Below are positions 43,518 to 52,880 of a stretch of 64,000 nucleotides of DNA, one piece after another. Source of the stretch: CAWGCE01 sp964480915 (GTDB taxonomy: Bacteria; Planctomycetota; Planctomycetia; Pirellulales; Pirellulaceae); contig CAYZRS010000012.1 in NCBI GenBank assembly GCA_964480915.1, forward strand, positions 45,689 to 109,688. The letters are read 5' to 3'. Within the stretch, counting starts at the first letter, position 1. The number at the start of each line of letters is the position of its first letter. A program made the translations under genes and the position numbers. The notes beneath the pieces are model-generated. The model worked only from the letters and a program-made list of their open reading frames with translations. It had not been told where the DNA came from and did no database searches.

Positions 43518-43892
43518 CTAGTCTTCGGACTGGATGAACTCAAGAGTGCGATCTTCTTCGAAGAAGAGCAATGCTCCCAACGAAGCCAGCACCAAGAACG
43601 ACCCGACGACGAGCGGGTGCAAATGGCTGGCGGCCGTCCAAGATTCTTGCGGGCGACGGGCCATGAGTTGCTCGAGTGGCTGCCACCCATCACTCGTACG
43701 ACGCCATTCGGTCGGGCGCAGCGAATCAGGACGAGCGATGGAGTTCACCGTCTCACCGACGGCTTGCGCCACGAAGACGATGCGGCGCTCGGGCACGTCA
43801 CAACGTTCCCACCAAATGGGATGCGGAGCCTTCGCCGCTGAGGCGGTCGTCAACAGCAGGATGAATCCAGAAATGAAGACAGGGATACGCAT
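43518..43892 (-). CDS. Small membrane-anchored exported protein
   Basis: 124 aa. A signal peptide (MRIPVFISGFILLLTTASA) precedes a short soluble part with two Trp-rich stretches (PHPIWWERCDV and PTEWRRTSDGWQPLEQL), then a C-terminal TM helix (LVVGSFLVLASLGALLFFEE) and a short acidic tail. No family recognised. Convergent with the symporter gene. Confidence 0.6.
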   Translation of the reverse strand: MRIPVFISGFILLLTTASAAKAPHPIWWERCDVPERRIVFVAQAVGETVNSIARPDSLRPTEWRRTSDGWQPLEQLMARRPQESWTAASHLHPLVVGSFLVLASLGALLFFEEDRTLEFIQSED

Positions 43893-44414
43893 GAAGGTCC
43901 GGGGAGCTGGGGAGCGGCTTGGGGAAAGATGTCGACCCGGCGCAAACGAAAGCCGTGGCGACCTCCATCATCATGCATTTCCCGATCCAAACCGGGCGCG
44001 CGAAACGGCCTTGGGCAACGAGAGGCGGAATTCCCGCATTTGAATCGCCGGGCGCTACGCCTCTGTGGGTCCGAAGTGCGATTTCCGCATCATCGAAGGA
44101 GGTGGCGCGAGGCGAATTGACCACAAGGGCGACGGCGAGTTGAGAGGTCACCGGCCAAAGTGTCGTCCGACAGGCGAGCTCTACGGCCACGGAAAGCGAC
44201 GCAAACTGTGACGATTGGCGCCACTTTTCGCCGCTCGTTTGGCAGCCAAAAACCGATCGTTCAGCAAGGTCGATCTAAACCCCCGGCTGGGGGTACCCGC
44301 CGTAACGCTTATCCGTGCTGCCCTTTTCCCGATTGACTGGCAAATTTCTTGGATCGAAGCTCAGAGCAGCTAAAATAAGAGTAGAGGCTTTCTCAGCTGC
44401 TTCCAGGTAGAACG
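43893..44414. other. 522-bp region without a confidently called gene
   Basis: It separates two divergent genes. The minus-strand frame covering roughly 43893-44190 stays open with coding-like codons but overlaps the start of the 124-aa gene in another frame, so I do not call it. A promoter for the TPR gene is present at 44349-44376. Otherwise nothing is recognised. Confidence 0.5.
44349..44376 (+). promoter_or_regulatory. Sigma70-like promoter for the TPR gene
   Basis: TTGGAT (44349-44354) and TAAAAT (44371-44376) with a 16-base spacer; transcription would start near 44383, giving a 30-nt leader with AGGTAGA before the ATG at 44415. Confidence 0.45.
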
Positions 44415-44981
44415 ATGAGCACCATCTTCGACGACATTCGACGGCAGAAGAAATTACGCACAGCCGAAGGGCTGCTCGATCTGATCATGGTCTTTGCCGA
44501 TCGTTGGATGCCCGAGAAAAGCAACCGTGATCGCATTGCCCAACGAGCGCTCGACGTACTCGCTCAGTTCGACAACGACGATCCCCATATCGGGCAGGTC
44601 CAGTATCTACGTGGCCAGGCATACCGCGCGATGGAGAATTTCTCTGCGGCAACGGCTCCATTGGAATCGGCAGCCACCGAAGATCCAGAGAACATCCACG
44701 TCCATTTGGCACTGGGGTGGTGCTACAAGCGAACCGGTCGCATTGACCTGGCGATTTGCGCTTTAGAAAACGCCGCCGAGCACGCACCGTACGAAGGCAT
44801 CATCTACTACAACTTGGCCTGCTACTGGGCGCTGTGTGAAAATGTCGAATTGGCAATTGAGTATCTGATGCAGTCGTTCGATCTTGATCCCGAGTATCGC
44901 GACCTCGTTTCGGGAGAAACCGATTTCGATGGCATTCGAGACGATCCCGACTTCCAAATGATCACGAGCGTGATCGTCTAA
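44415..44981 (+). CDS. TPR protein
   Basis: 188 aa, no signal peptide or TM segment. Three or more TPR-like helix pairs follow residue 50: IGQVQYLRGQAYRAMENFSAATAPLESA, VHLALGWCYKRTGRIDLAICALENAAEHAP and IIYYNLACYWALCENVELAIEYLMQSFDLDPEYR. It ends with DFDGIRDDPDFQMI, common at the end of TPR proteins. Probably a protein-protein interaction adaptor in the cytoplasm; no partner is evident. A bidirectional terminator follows. Confidence 0.85.
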   Translation: MSTIFDDIRRQKKLRTAEGLLDLIMVFADRWMPEKSNRDRIAQRALDVLAQFDNDDPHIGQVQYLRGQAYRAMENFSAATAPLESAATEDPENIHVHLALGWCYKRTGRIDLAICALENAAEHAPYEGIIYYNLACYWALCENVELAIEYLMQSFDLDPEYRDLVSGETDFDGIRDDPDFQMITSVIV

Positions 44982-45110
44982 GGCCAATCTTCGTTGGGCG
45001 ACCGCCCTCGCGCCAATCTAAACCGGCGTTGCTGCGGCGTCTTGATCTGGCGTTGATCGCGAGGCGAGGTTGGTAGGCGATCAGTTGACGAAAGATGGCA
45101 TCAGCGCATA

Positions 45111-45152
45111 AAAGAACCCCCTACCGCCAAATTGGCGGTGGGGGTCTTCTTT
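45111..45152. terminator. Bidirectional intrinsic terminator
   Basis: ACCCC-CT-ACCGCC (45116-45128) pairs with GGCGGT-G-GGGGT (45134-45145), an 11-12 bp stem with one bulge and a 5-base loop. It is followed by CTTCTTT on the plus strand and preceded by AAAAGA (TCTTTT on the minus strand), so it can stop transcripts from both the TPR gene and the convergent BBP7 gene. Confidence 0.75.
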
Positions 45153-45197
45153 CGCCTTTTCAGGCGTGGTGGGGCGGGTGGTTCCGCTCGACCAGAG

Positions 45198-46958
45198 TTA
45201 CCATGCAAACTCCAAGCCGGCATAGCCTCCATGCAACACCAAGTTACCGTTGGTATTGATGTTGTCGAAGGCACTAGGCGCTGCGAACTGCTGACCATGC
45301 TGAATTTGGTCAAGCGGCAACGCCACTCCCGAAGCGGCTACCACGCGGTACCCACCAGTGAGACGGAAATTGCAGCTTAGCTTGTAGCCAAGTCCAAGAC
45401 GCAATTCTCCGAGGTAAGCGATATCATCCTTGCTCGAATGAAAATCATAATCGGTTTCAACACCAGCCGCGGTGACATAAGCGTCTCCGAGGTCGTTGCT
45501 GATCCGTTGCGAACTGTTCACGTGATTTCCATAGAAGCCAAACTTCGAGCCAGCTTCTAGGTGCAGACATTTGGTGAGGTAGTAGTCCAGGTGGACGCCC
45601 ATCTGAACACCGACCAAGTTGTTTTCCGTTTGGATGTTGTGACGGAATTCGAAACTGGGGTCGCCCGAGTTGTAGACGCCATCTTCGGCATCGACCGAAA
45701 GTCGAATCGCTTCGTCGATCTTGAAGAATCGAACACCAAACAACCAACCAACGTTCAGTCGGGGTCGCGGTCCGCAGGCGGTATGACAGGCACCATAGCA
45801 ATTGCCACCGTAGTAGCCGCCACAGCCATCGCCACACGCCGAGGTCGGTCCACTCATACCGTAAGAACCACAGCCGCCGCCACAGCTTCCGCCGCAGCCG
45901 CCACCACAGCCACCGCCACCGGAAGGTGTCAAAGGTCCACTCAGAATGTTGATTTCAACATTGTGGTATTCGAACGAGCGGTCGAGACGAACGGCACGGA
46001 TCGCGTTGGCACCGTTTTGAAATTGGTTGTAGATCGAGTCACGGTAAGGTCCCGTGATCGGATCGCTCAAATTTAGGAAGACATTGTTCGTGTCGAATCG
46101 GAGGTCATAAGGATTCGCAACCGGTTGTGGCACCGAAAAACTGGCGCTCTGATCGTCGGGAAACAGTCCCCAATAGACGCCTTCGAGGCCCCAGCGGCAG
46201 CAGCAAAACGTCTTGCCCAAGCGAGCTTCCACGCCACCGGCGAAATCCATGTCGGCATCGTTCGCATTGAAGAACGTGTTTCGTGGATCGGCTCGATTTT
46301 GCAAAACAAAGTAATCATCTTCGCCATCGCGATCCATGATCAGTCCGTAAACACCGCCGAACCAATTGGGGCAGCCTGCCCCGGCACCCGTGGCCGCTTC
46401 GACAGGAAAAACAGGTCCACCATTCACGTAAGGACCGAATGACGAAGTCATATAGGACTCGGGACCGTAGATCGGTTGAGCCGTGACGCCCGAAATTCCG
46501 CATTCGGCACAGCCGCCCCCGCAACCACCATCGCAACCGGTTTGAGCAACCGCTGGACCCGCTGAAGGCATCATCGCTGCGACGGGTGCAGCCATGGGAG
46601 CCGTCGGGGCCATGGCTCCGACCGGCATCGATCCGACCGGCATGGTTCCCGCCGGCATGGCTTGCATCGGCTGGCTCGGTGTCGGCGTGAAACTCCGCAT
46701 CGCCGGCATGCCATACGCGGGGTTGTAGGCCGTCGGTGCAGGATAAGCGGCCTGCTTGTTGGTCAACGCGTTTGTAATCGGAGCGGTCATCTTGCTCCAA
46801 TTGCTCTGCACGCTGCTGGGCGTGATCGTGCCATAGGGAGCTTGCCTCATGGCTCCGGGAGCAACCCCGTAACCGGTCGGCAACTGCGCGGTGGCTGTCG
46901 TTGCTGCGGTCAGGCAGATTGCCACACTGACCATGACCTTAGAGAACACAAATTTCAT
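45198..46958 (-). CDS. BBP7-family outer-membrane beta-barrel protein with Gly/Cys-rich insert
   Basis: 586 aa, with AGGAGGAT about 10 bases before the ATG. A signal peptide (residues 5-24, ATA-Q) is clear. The first 160 residues are a low-complexity Pro/Met/Ala region with repeated MPAG/MPVG steps and a small Cys cluster (CDGGCGGGCAEC). The barrel-like part starts at about 195 with WFGGVYGLIMDRDGEDDYF and GGVEARLGKTFCCCRWGLEGVYWGL, as in planctomycete BBP7 proteins, and ends in an aromatic residue (EFAW) like outer-membrane barrels. A second Gly/Cys-rich insert (about 345-395, CGGGCGG repeats) is inside the barrel region, probably an external loop. Function as a porin is assumed from family only. 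Confidence 0.88.
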   Translation of the reverse strand: MKFVFSKVMVSVAICLTAATTATAQLPTGYGVAPGAMRQAPYGTITPSSVQSNWSKMTAPITNALTNKQAAYPAPTAYNPAYGMPAMRSFTPTPSQPMQAMPAGTMPVGSMPVGAMAPTAPMAAPVAAMMPSAGPAVAQTGCDGGCGGGCAECGISGVTAQPIYGPESYMTSSFGPYVNGGPVFPVEAATGAGAGCPNWFGGVYGLIMDRDGEDDYFVLQNRADPRNTFFNANDADMDFAGGVEARLGKTFCCCRWGLEGVYWGLFPDDQSASFSVPQPVANPYDLRFDTNNVFLNLSDPITGPYRDSIYNQFQNGANAIRAVRLDRSFEYHNVEINILSGPLTPSGGGGCGGGCGGSCGGGCGSYGMSGPTSACGDGCGGYYGGNCYGACHTACGPRPRLNVGWLFGVRFFKIDEAIRLSVDAEDGVYNSGDPSFEFRHNIQTENNLVGVQMGVHLDYYLTKCLHLEAGSKFGFYGNHVNSSQRISNDLGDAYVTAAGVETDYDFHSSKDDIAYLGELRLGLGYKLSCNFRLTGGYRVVAASGVALPLDQIQHGQQFAAPSAFDNINTNGNLVLHGGYAGLEFAW

Positions 46959-47408
46959 GGTTACTTATCCTCCTGAATGCCTGACCGCCCGCTTGGCTGT
47001 CGAAAGCGTCTATTCAATTTCTTCGAATCGCTAGGATTTGGCCCGCTTCCGTGACGGGCACAATCAGAGCCACCCGAAAAGATTGGCTCCTCCGAAGTTG
47101 GTCATCGGGATAGTCGGAAGTCGCGGGTTGGTGCAATTACACCTACCAGTCGGGTTTTCTAGCCGGCTCGCATGAGCAATCGGAATCGCCGTTAAAGTCA
47201 CGCGAAGATAGGCGGACCGCGTTGACCCTACCGCGCTGGGTTGCGTGAAATGACATCGTACCAACGTTTAATCCGCTGATAACAAGGCTGCGTGATGCAA
47301 GAACTCGCGCGTTCGGCCAAAGACTGCAAGTCAGTCAAACCTTGCCGATTAGATCGGGTCGGACGTCCGCCTTCAGCGGGCGGCGTGGGGATAGCTGGCT
47401 AGGCGACG
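46959..47408. other. 450-bp intergenic region upstream of the BBP7 gene
   Basis: Contains the BBP7 ribosome site and, on the same strand, no clear promoter. Small inverted repeats are GCCCG / CGGGC around 47041-47059 and CCGCC / GGCGG around 47368-47384 near the ParA stop, without U-tracts. No coding frame with a credible start was found. Confidence 0.5.
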
Positions 47409-48281
47409 TCAGCGAATCGCCGGGCGCGTCCCGGCGGATCGCCGGGCAGCAAACCGACCTTCGCTGGTCGCGATCACTTCGTGCGCCAGCATACGGTAAT
47501 CGTCGGCGCCGTTGGACGATCGCGCATATTCGAAGATCGTCTGCCCGTGACTGGGCGCTTCAGCGAGGCGGATATTGCGACGAATTCTGGCGTTGAAGAC
47601 TCTCGCTCGCGCCCAAGGGCAACGTGGATCGTCAACCGCCGAGAAAAACTCGGTCACATCTCGAGTGATCTCGCTGGCCAAGCGAGTTCCCGATTGATGC
47701 ATACAGAACACCACACCCGTCAGCTGCAAACCGGGATTCAGTCGCCGCGCGACCAATTCCAAAGTACCGAGCATTTTGCTCATACCGTGCAGCGCCAAAA
47801 ACTGGGGCTGCATGGGTAAGAAGACTTCACGAACAGCCACCAGCGCGTTGATCGTTAGCACGCCCAAAGATGGCGGACAATCGATGATCAGGTAATCAAA
47901 CCGCGAGGTGTAATGCAGCAGTTGTTGTCGCAAGATCATCTCGCGACCGACTTCCCCCGCCAGCTCCGTTTCAGCGGCAGCCAAGTCCAAGTGGGCCGGA
48001 ATGAGCGTGAGGTTGGGCCGAACTTCGCAAGCGACATCCTTGAGCCGCGCATTGCCAACCAAAACATCGTAGATAGTACCGTAGCTGCCAGTCGGCAACG
48101 TCGAGTCGACCGTGGGAGACTCTTGAGGCAACCAACCCAAGTGTAAGGAGGCGTGCGCCTGCGGGTCTAAATCAATCAGACAGACCGATTGACCCTCGGC
48201 AGCGAGTGCGGCACTAAGATTGACCGCGGTCGTTGTTTTACCAACTCCACCTTTTTGATTAATGACGGCAATCGAGCGCAT
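47409..48281 (-). CDS. ParA/Soj-family ATPase
   Basis: 290 aa from ATG 48281 (GGGAG about 9 bases upstream; a longer frame reaches 48302). The deviant Walker A is K10-GGVGKTT, the second acidic block LIDLDPQAHAS and the Walker B region LIIDCPPSLGVLTINAL. The later part FLALHGMSKMLGTLELVARRLNP and the basic FNARIRRNIRLAEAPSHGQTIFEY fit Soj-like chromosome-partition ATPases. No parB or parS site is seen nearby, so it may serve chromosome segregation with a distant ParB or position another cargo. Divergent from the rhomboid gene. Confidence 0.9.
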   Translation of the reverse strand: MRSIAVINQKGGVGKTTTAVNLSAALAAEGQSVCLIDLDPQAHASLHLGWLPQESPTVDSTLPTGSYGTIYDVLVGNARLKDVACEVRPNLTLIPAHLDLAAAETELAGEVGREMILRQQLLHYTSRFDYLIIDCPPSLGVLTINALVAVREVFLPMQPQFLALHGMSKMLGTLELVARRLNPGLQLTGVVFCMHQSGTRLASEITRDVTEFFSAVDDPRCPWARARVFNARIRRNIRLAEAPSHGQTIFEYARSSNGADDYRMLAHEVIATSEGRFAARRSAGTRPAIR

Positions 48282-48512
48282 CACGAAACTCCCTTTTCTC
48301 ATTCAAAGTGTCATCCCGCTCCGCGTGATGATTGGCCTTCGCCGCAAATGGTCTTCAGCCCAGTATAGGAAAGGCGGCCCCCATTTCACCATAGCGACTC
48401 GACAGCGGCCGCAGCGGAACATGGCGGTAGCGTTTCTGGCGGCAGATCACTACATTCGAGTCTTATCGCGGCGATTGCTGCCGCCTTCTGCCATCCAGGA
48501 CGACCCCCTTCC

Positions 48513-49481
48513 ATGCGACAAATTGGCTCGATAGACAACGAAAAGCAGGCGCTGCTGTTTTCCGATTACCTGCTGTCGCAACAAATCAAGACGCAAATCG
48601 ACCAAGACGAAGGCGCTTGGACGGTCTGGGTTCGAGACGAAGATCAGCTGGAAGAGTCACGGCGACTGTTGGCCGAATTCCGCGAGAACCCTGACCACGA
48701 CAAGTTTCCTCAAGCAATCGCCGAAGCGGCAAAGCTCCGGCTGACCGAACAACGCGAAGCGGCCGAGCAAGCCCGGAATACGGTCGACGTACGAAACGAT
48801 TTGTGGAGCCAACCAACGGCCAGACGTTCACCGCTGACCATGGTGCTGGGCATCGCTTGTGTTGCTGTGGCACTCTTTACAAGTTTCGGGGCGAACGAAC
48901 ACGGGTCGATCATGCGCAGTCTCTTGTTTGCCGACCCAGTTCACGAACTGGTTCCGCAAACCGGACCCAACGGTCAAGCGACGATGACGCGAGACACTTG
49001 GCGTGATATCCGGGGCGGCCAGATCTGGCGAGTCATCACGCCGATCTTCGTCCATCTCGATGTGGCTCATATCGCATTCAATATGATCTGGCTATTCTCG
49101 CTCGGCGGCATGATCGAATCACGTCGCAGCACTGCCATCCTGGCGATGGTCGTTTTCGCTTCGGCGATCGGTGGCAACATTGGACAGGCAATCGTGGCCG
49201 GGCCAGGTTTTGGCGGCATGTCCGGCGTGGTCTACGGATTACTCGGCTTCATTTGGATCCGCATGTACATCTCACCGGGCGACCGGTTGGGCATTGCCCG
49301 CGACACCATCATCTTCATGATGATCTGGATGATCCTCGGTTTCATGGGAGTCCTCAAAGCGGCCTTCGACGCCGACATTGCCAACACAGCTCACCTGTGC
49401 GGACTGCTGGCCGGAATTCTCGTCGCCATCGCCCTGCCGACGACGACGGGAAAAGAGAAGGTGGTCGCGCAGCGTTCTTGA
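48513..49481 (+). CDS. Rhomboid-family intramembrane serine protease
   Basis: 322 aa. A cytoplasmic N-terminal domain (1-100) with a helical ligand-like start (IDNEKQALLFSDYLL) as in rhomboid_N domains, then six TM helices. Catalytic S237 in GMSGVVYG and H294 in NTAHLCGLLAG form the dyad; HIAFNM (186-191) supplies the oxyanion Asn190 and His186. The usual AHLGG is AHLCG here. Cleaves TM substrates within the membrane; the substrate is unknown. Divergent from parA with a 230-bp gap. Confidence 0.93.
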   Translation: MRQIGSIDNEKQALLFSDYLLSQQIKTQIDQDEGAWTVWVRDEDQLEESRRLLAEFRENPDHDKFPQAIAEAAKLRLTEQREAAEQARNTVDVRNDLWSQPTARRSPLTMVLGIACVAVALFTSFGANEHGSIMRSLLFADPVHELVPQTGPNGQATMTRDTWRDIRGGQIWRVITPIFVHLDVAHIAFNMIWLFSLGGMIESRRSTAILAMVVFASAIGGNIGQAIVAGPGFGGMSGVVYGLLGFIWIRMYISPGDRLGIARDTIIFMMIWMILGFMGVLKAAFDADIANTAHLCGLLAGILVAIALPTTTGKEKVVAQRS

Positions 49482-49489
49482 GACGCTCG

Positions 49490-49930
49490 CTAGTGGCCCA
49501 ACTGCTCGTCGAAAAAGACTTTCAAACCGCTCGCCAAAGTGGGGCCCATGCGGACATGCGACGTGTCGCCGCCCTGTAAGACTCGCTGTGCGAGATCGAA
49601 CCGCAATTCGAACTCGCGCCCCTCCCCGGTAAACTTAAGATGGTGGCTCCAAGTCGGCGTCGGGATAGGCTCGCTCGCCGACCAATCGTAGCTCGCATCG
49701 ACAATCAGGGCTTGGCGAGCATGAGCGATCCCTGGTGCCCGGCCCAATTCGGCTTCCTGCCCATTCGCCGCCAGCTGAATCTGCTCCGCACAGCGAATGA
49801 GATAGGCATTGTCGGCACCCCAGAGCTCGAGAACCTGAGTCCCTCGACTCGCTTGATGGTACCAGGCGACCGACGAGGCGAGCACCGCAACCGCGACAAT
49901 CAGGCAGATCAGGACTTTTCCACTGTTCAT
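49490..49930 (-). CDS. Small exported protein of unknown function
   Basis: 146 aa from the ATG at 49930, which yields a signal anchor (VLICLIVAVAVLASSVAWY); a longer open frame to 50017 has a polar, Arg-rich start. The rest is a compact alpha/beta-looking domain (VLELWGADNAYLIRCAEQIQLAA, then LRFDLAQRVLQ). No family recognised. Convergent with the rhomboid gene, 9 bp between stops. Confidence 0.6.
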   Translation of the reverse strand: MNSGKVLICLIVAVAVLASSVAWYHQASRGTQVLELWGADNAYLIRCAEQIQLAANGQEAELGRAPGIAHARQALIVDASYDWSASEPIPTPTWSHHLKFTGEGREFELRFDLAQRVLQGGDTSHVRMGPTLASGLKVFFDEQLGH

Positions 49931-50086
49931 AGTTTGGCTCGTTCTTCGCTTGTTCTTGGCTGAGGGTCGGTTGGCTATGTTTGCGCCCGTGCGGCTCGGC
50001 ATTATATTGGACAGCACTTGATCTGGGATCGAGATTACTCGATCAATCGTTGATTATGGGAGTCCGGCTTTCGACCGGTTGCACAG

Positions 50087-50308
50087 ATGTCCGACGAATT
50101 TGACCCTTACCGCGAAGCGCTGGTCATCGAAACACTTTCCACTTGGCCGGAAGACTGCGATCTGGGACCGCAGGAAAAAGCGAAAATAGCCGCCGCGGTT
50201 CACGCCGACCCAGAAAACGCCAGCAACATTACCTACACCCGCATGCATACCGGCTTCCGACGCGACATCGCGATCACGGACGATGACATTGCACGGGCTC
50301 GAGGATAG
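50087..50308 (+). CDS. Small conserved-looking hypothetical protein
   Basis: 73 aa, acidic and hydrophilic (EFDPYREALVIETLSTWPED, then DLGPQEKAKIAAAVHADPENA and IAITDDDIARARG). No signal peptide or TM segment. It sits 6 bp before aroB in the same frame register, and the GAGGA near its stop is the likely aroB ribosome site, so they are probably co-transcribed. Function unknown. Confidence 0.65.
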   Translation: MSDEFDPYREALVIETLSTWPEDCDLGPQEKAKIAAAVHADPENASNITYTRMHTGFRRDIAITDDDIARARG

Positions 50309-50314
50309 TCGCCT

Positions 50315-51415
50315 TTGACCGGCTCGCACCAAACGGTTGCCGTCTCTCTGGGAGATCGTAGCTATGAGATTCATGTCGGCAACGGACTGCTCCGTCAGAT
50401 CGGATCCCAGCTGGCGGCAATTGACGACATAAGCCGGGTCATCGTCATCACCGATTCCCATGTGGGCGCCCTCTACGCCGAGACCGTTCAGGCCAGCTTA
50501 CGGACGGCGGAGTTGCCGTTCGATTTGCTCACGGTCAAGGCGGGTGAAAAATCGAAGCGTGTGGAAACGGCCGATTCGCTTTGGCAACAGGTCCTGTCCG
50601 TGGGAGCCGATCGCCAGGCGGTCGTCGTCGCGCTCGGCGGAGGCGTGGTGGGCGACTTGGCCGGTTTCGTGGCGGCAACGTTCGGCCGCGGAGTTCGCTT
50701 CGTTCAATTGCCGACCTCTTTGCTGGCTCAAGTCGACAGCAGCGTCGGCGGCAAAGTCGGCATCAATCTGGCCGACGCCAAAAATATCGTCGGCTGTTTC
50801 TGGCAGCCGGTGCACGTTTCGATCGATCTCGAAGTTTTGCATACGCTACCAGACAATGAATTCGCAGCCGGCATGGCCGAGGTCATCAAATATGGAGTGA
50901 TCCACGACGCGGCCTTCTTCGCGCAACTCGAAAACGACATCGAGCAAATCGAACAGCGAGATTCGGCGACCTTGGCAACCATTGTCGCTCGCTGCTGCCA
51001 GATCAAAGCGGAAGTCGTCGCCGCCGATGAACGTGAAGAGACCGGAGTTCGAGCCATCCTGAATTACGGGCACACGTTTGGCCACGCGCTCGAATCGTTG
51101 ACCGGCTACTCGACCTATTTGCACGGCGAAGCGGTCGCCATCGGCATGACGTGTGCTGCGAAACTGGCGGTGAAGCTCGGGATGATCGAACCCAGCATCC
51201 TCGACCGGCAAACGACGTTATTGGAAAAAGCCAACCTGCCAACCCGCATGCCGACTCAAGACCTTGATGATTTCTTAACCGCCATGGGCCGCGACAAGAA
51301 GACGGTGAACCAACAAATCCGCCTGGTCCTCCCTGATCGTTTAGGGCACGTCGTCCTTCGCGACGACGTTGCTCAATCAGACATTCGATCGGCAATTCAA
51401 GCCACTTTCGAATAA
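50315..51415 (+). CDS. aroB: 3-dehydroquinate synthase
   Basis: 366 aa from a TTG start with GAGGA 9 bases upstream; no in-frame ATG exists nearby. Converts DAHP to 3-dehydroquinate, second step of the shikimate pathway, using NAD and a metal ion. The NAD-binding GGGVVGDLAGFVAATFGRG, the SSVGGKVGINLADAKNIVG lysine block, and the metal-binding HTFGHALE are all present, as is RGVRFVQLPTSLLAQVDSS. Standard length, with no sign of damage. No other aro gene lies next to it. Confidence 0.97.
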   Translation: MTGSHQTVAVSLGDRSYEIHVGNGLLRQIGSQLAAIDDISRVIVITDSHVGALYAETVQASLRTAELPFDLLTVKAGEKSKRVETADSLWQQVLSVGADRQAVVVALGGGVVGDLAGFVAATFGRGVRFVQLPTSLLAQVDSSVGGKVGINLADAKNIVGCFWQPVHVSIDLEVLHTLPDNEFAAGMAEVIKYGVIHDAAFFAQLENDIEQIEQRDSATLATIVARCCQIKAEVVAADEREETGVRAILNYGHTFGHALESLTGYSTYLHGEAVAIGMTCAAKLAVKLGMIEPSILDRQTTLLEKANLPTRMPTQDLDDFLTAMGRDKKTVNQQIRLVLPDRLGHVVLRDDVAQSDIRSAIQATFE

Positions 51416-51581
51416 TCGATCGGCAACATACCGGTTCTAACACTCGCAAGCAGCGTTTCCTTTTCTTTTTGCGATCGCCGAACCGACATCGATACCGTTT
51501 GGTAGTCGAATCGGCGAGATCTGCTTAAACTGGGCCGCAGACGCGGTATTTGGAATCCAACCGGTCGGCAGCTAGTCTCTG

Positions 51582-52724
51582 GTGCAAGTGAGTGCTTCGG
51601 TGAATGATCGAAAGTCCATAACCGATGATCCGCTCGCCGCCTCGTTATGCGTTTCGCTTGTTCCCGGAGTTGGCCCTCACGTTCGTCGATCGCTGATGGC
51701 TCAATTCGGGTCTGCGAAAGCGGTGCTCGAAGCAACCTCGGAACAACTGCAGCAGGTCCAAGGCGTCGGTGCCAAACTGGCCCACGCCATCGTTCATGCC
51801 ACGACGCACGTCGATGTGCAAGCAGAAATCGCCAACTGCCGCAAACACGACATCGCCATCGTGACTTTGGACGATGGCGACTACCCGCGTTCCCTGCTCG
51901 AGATCTACGATCCGCCCTACGCACTGTTTACGAAAGGCCGCATCCGTTCCCAGGACGCATTGTCGATTGCCATCGTGGGAACGCGTCATGCGACTCAGTA
52001 TGGGAAACGAGTGGCCGAACGTCTGTCGTCGGCGCTGTCGCGGGCCGGCCTAACGATCGTCAGCGGACTGGCTCGCGGCATTGACGGCGTCGCCCATCGG
52101 GCCGCCTTAGCATCGGGCGGCCGCACGTTGGCCGTGCTGGCTGGAGGCGTTCTGAACGTCTACCCAGCCGAACATCTCAAACTGGCAGAAGAAATCACTG
52201 CCGCCGGCGCGCTGGTGAGTGAATTTCCTAGCCGCTGGCCGATTTCCAAAGGCGCCTTTCCACGCCGTAATCGTCTGATCACCGGCCTCAGCCTGGGCGT
52301 GATCGTGATCGAAGCCGGACTCAAGTCGGGCGCGCTCACATCGGCCCGCCACGCCATGGAGCAAGGTCGAGAAGTGTTCGCCGTCCCGGGGCCGATCGAT
52401 AGCCGCATGTCGCAAGGATGCCATGCTCTGCTGCGAGACGGCGCCACACTCGTCGAATCGGCCGACGATGTACTCGAGGCGCTCGGGCCACTCGTCGAAG
52501 CCTCGCCGCGAGAAGATGGTACAACCATCCATCACCCGGCCGAACTGCAATTGAACACGCAAGAGCAACGTGTCCTCCAGGCGATCGAGACGCAACCGAC
52601 GTCGATCGAGCAGGTCGTTGTCGCAACCGGCATTCCGATCCCGAATGTCCTGGCGACCATTAGCGTCTTAGAAATGAGACGCTTGGTCCGCCGCGTGAGC
52701 GGCCAGCTCGTCTGCCGAATGTAA
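51582..52724 (+). CDS. dprA: DNA processing protein DprA
   Basis: 380 aa from a GTG; start not certain, since no strong SD is seen. An N-terminal helix-hairpin-helix part (residues 25-75, LVPGVGPHVRRSL and VQGVGAKLAHAI) leads into the Rossmann-like core: IAIVGTRHATQYGKRVAERLS, IVSGLARGIDGVAHRAAL, TLAVLAGGVLNVYP, FPRRNRLITGLS and VIEAGLKSGALTSARHAMEQGREVFAVPG. A C-terminal winged-helix (DprA_WH, about 320-378) ends the protein. Loads RecA on incoming single-stranded DNA in natural transformation. Confidence 0.96.
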   Translation: MQVSASVNDRKSITDDPLAASLCVSLVPGVGPHVRRSLMAQFGSAKAVLEATSEQLQQVQGVGAKLAHAIVHATTHVDVQAEIANCRKHDIAIVTLDDGDYPRSLLEIYDPPYALFTKGRIRSQDALSIAIVGTRHATQYGKRVAERLSSALSRAGLTIVSGLARGIDGVAHRAALASGGRTLAVLAGGVLNVYPAEHLKLAEEITAAGALVSEFPSRWPISKGAFPRRNRLITGLSLGVIVIEAGLKSGALTSARHAMEQGREVFAVPGPIDSRMSQGCHALLRDGATLVESADDVLEALGPLVEASPREDGTTIHHPAELQLNTQEQRVLQAIETQPTSIEQVVVATGIPIPNVLATISVLEMRRLVRRVSGQLVCRM

Positions 52725-52880
52725 CGCCGCTTACAATTGCCAGCGATGAATTGCAGATTTGACCGTATTTCGGGCCTGGTCCGTAAGCAATTCGATCCCG
52801 AAACGTCTATGTCTGTGTCGGGCTATGCGCCGGTATATTGACGCCAACCGATCGCCTCTCAAATCACAGGAGTCCCTCTC

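Noticed and set aside
45000..45110. tRNA-like or other small RNA in the region before the bidirectional terminator
   Set aside because: No cloverleaf or T-loop (GGTTCRANYCC) was found.
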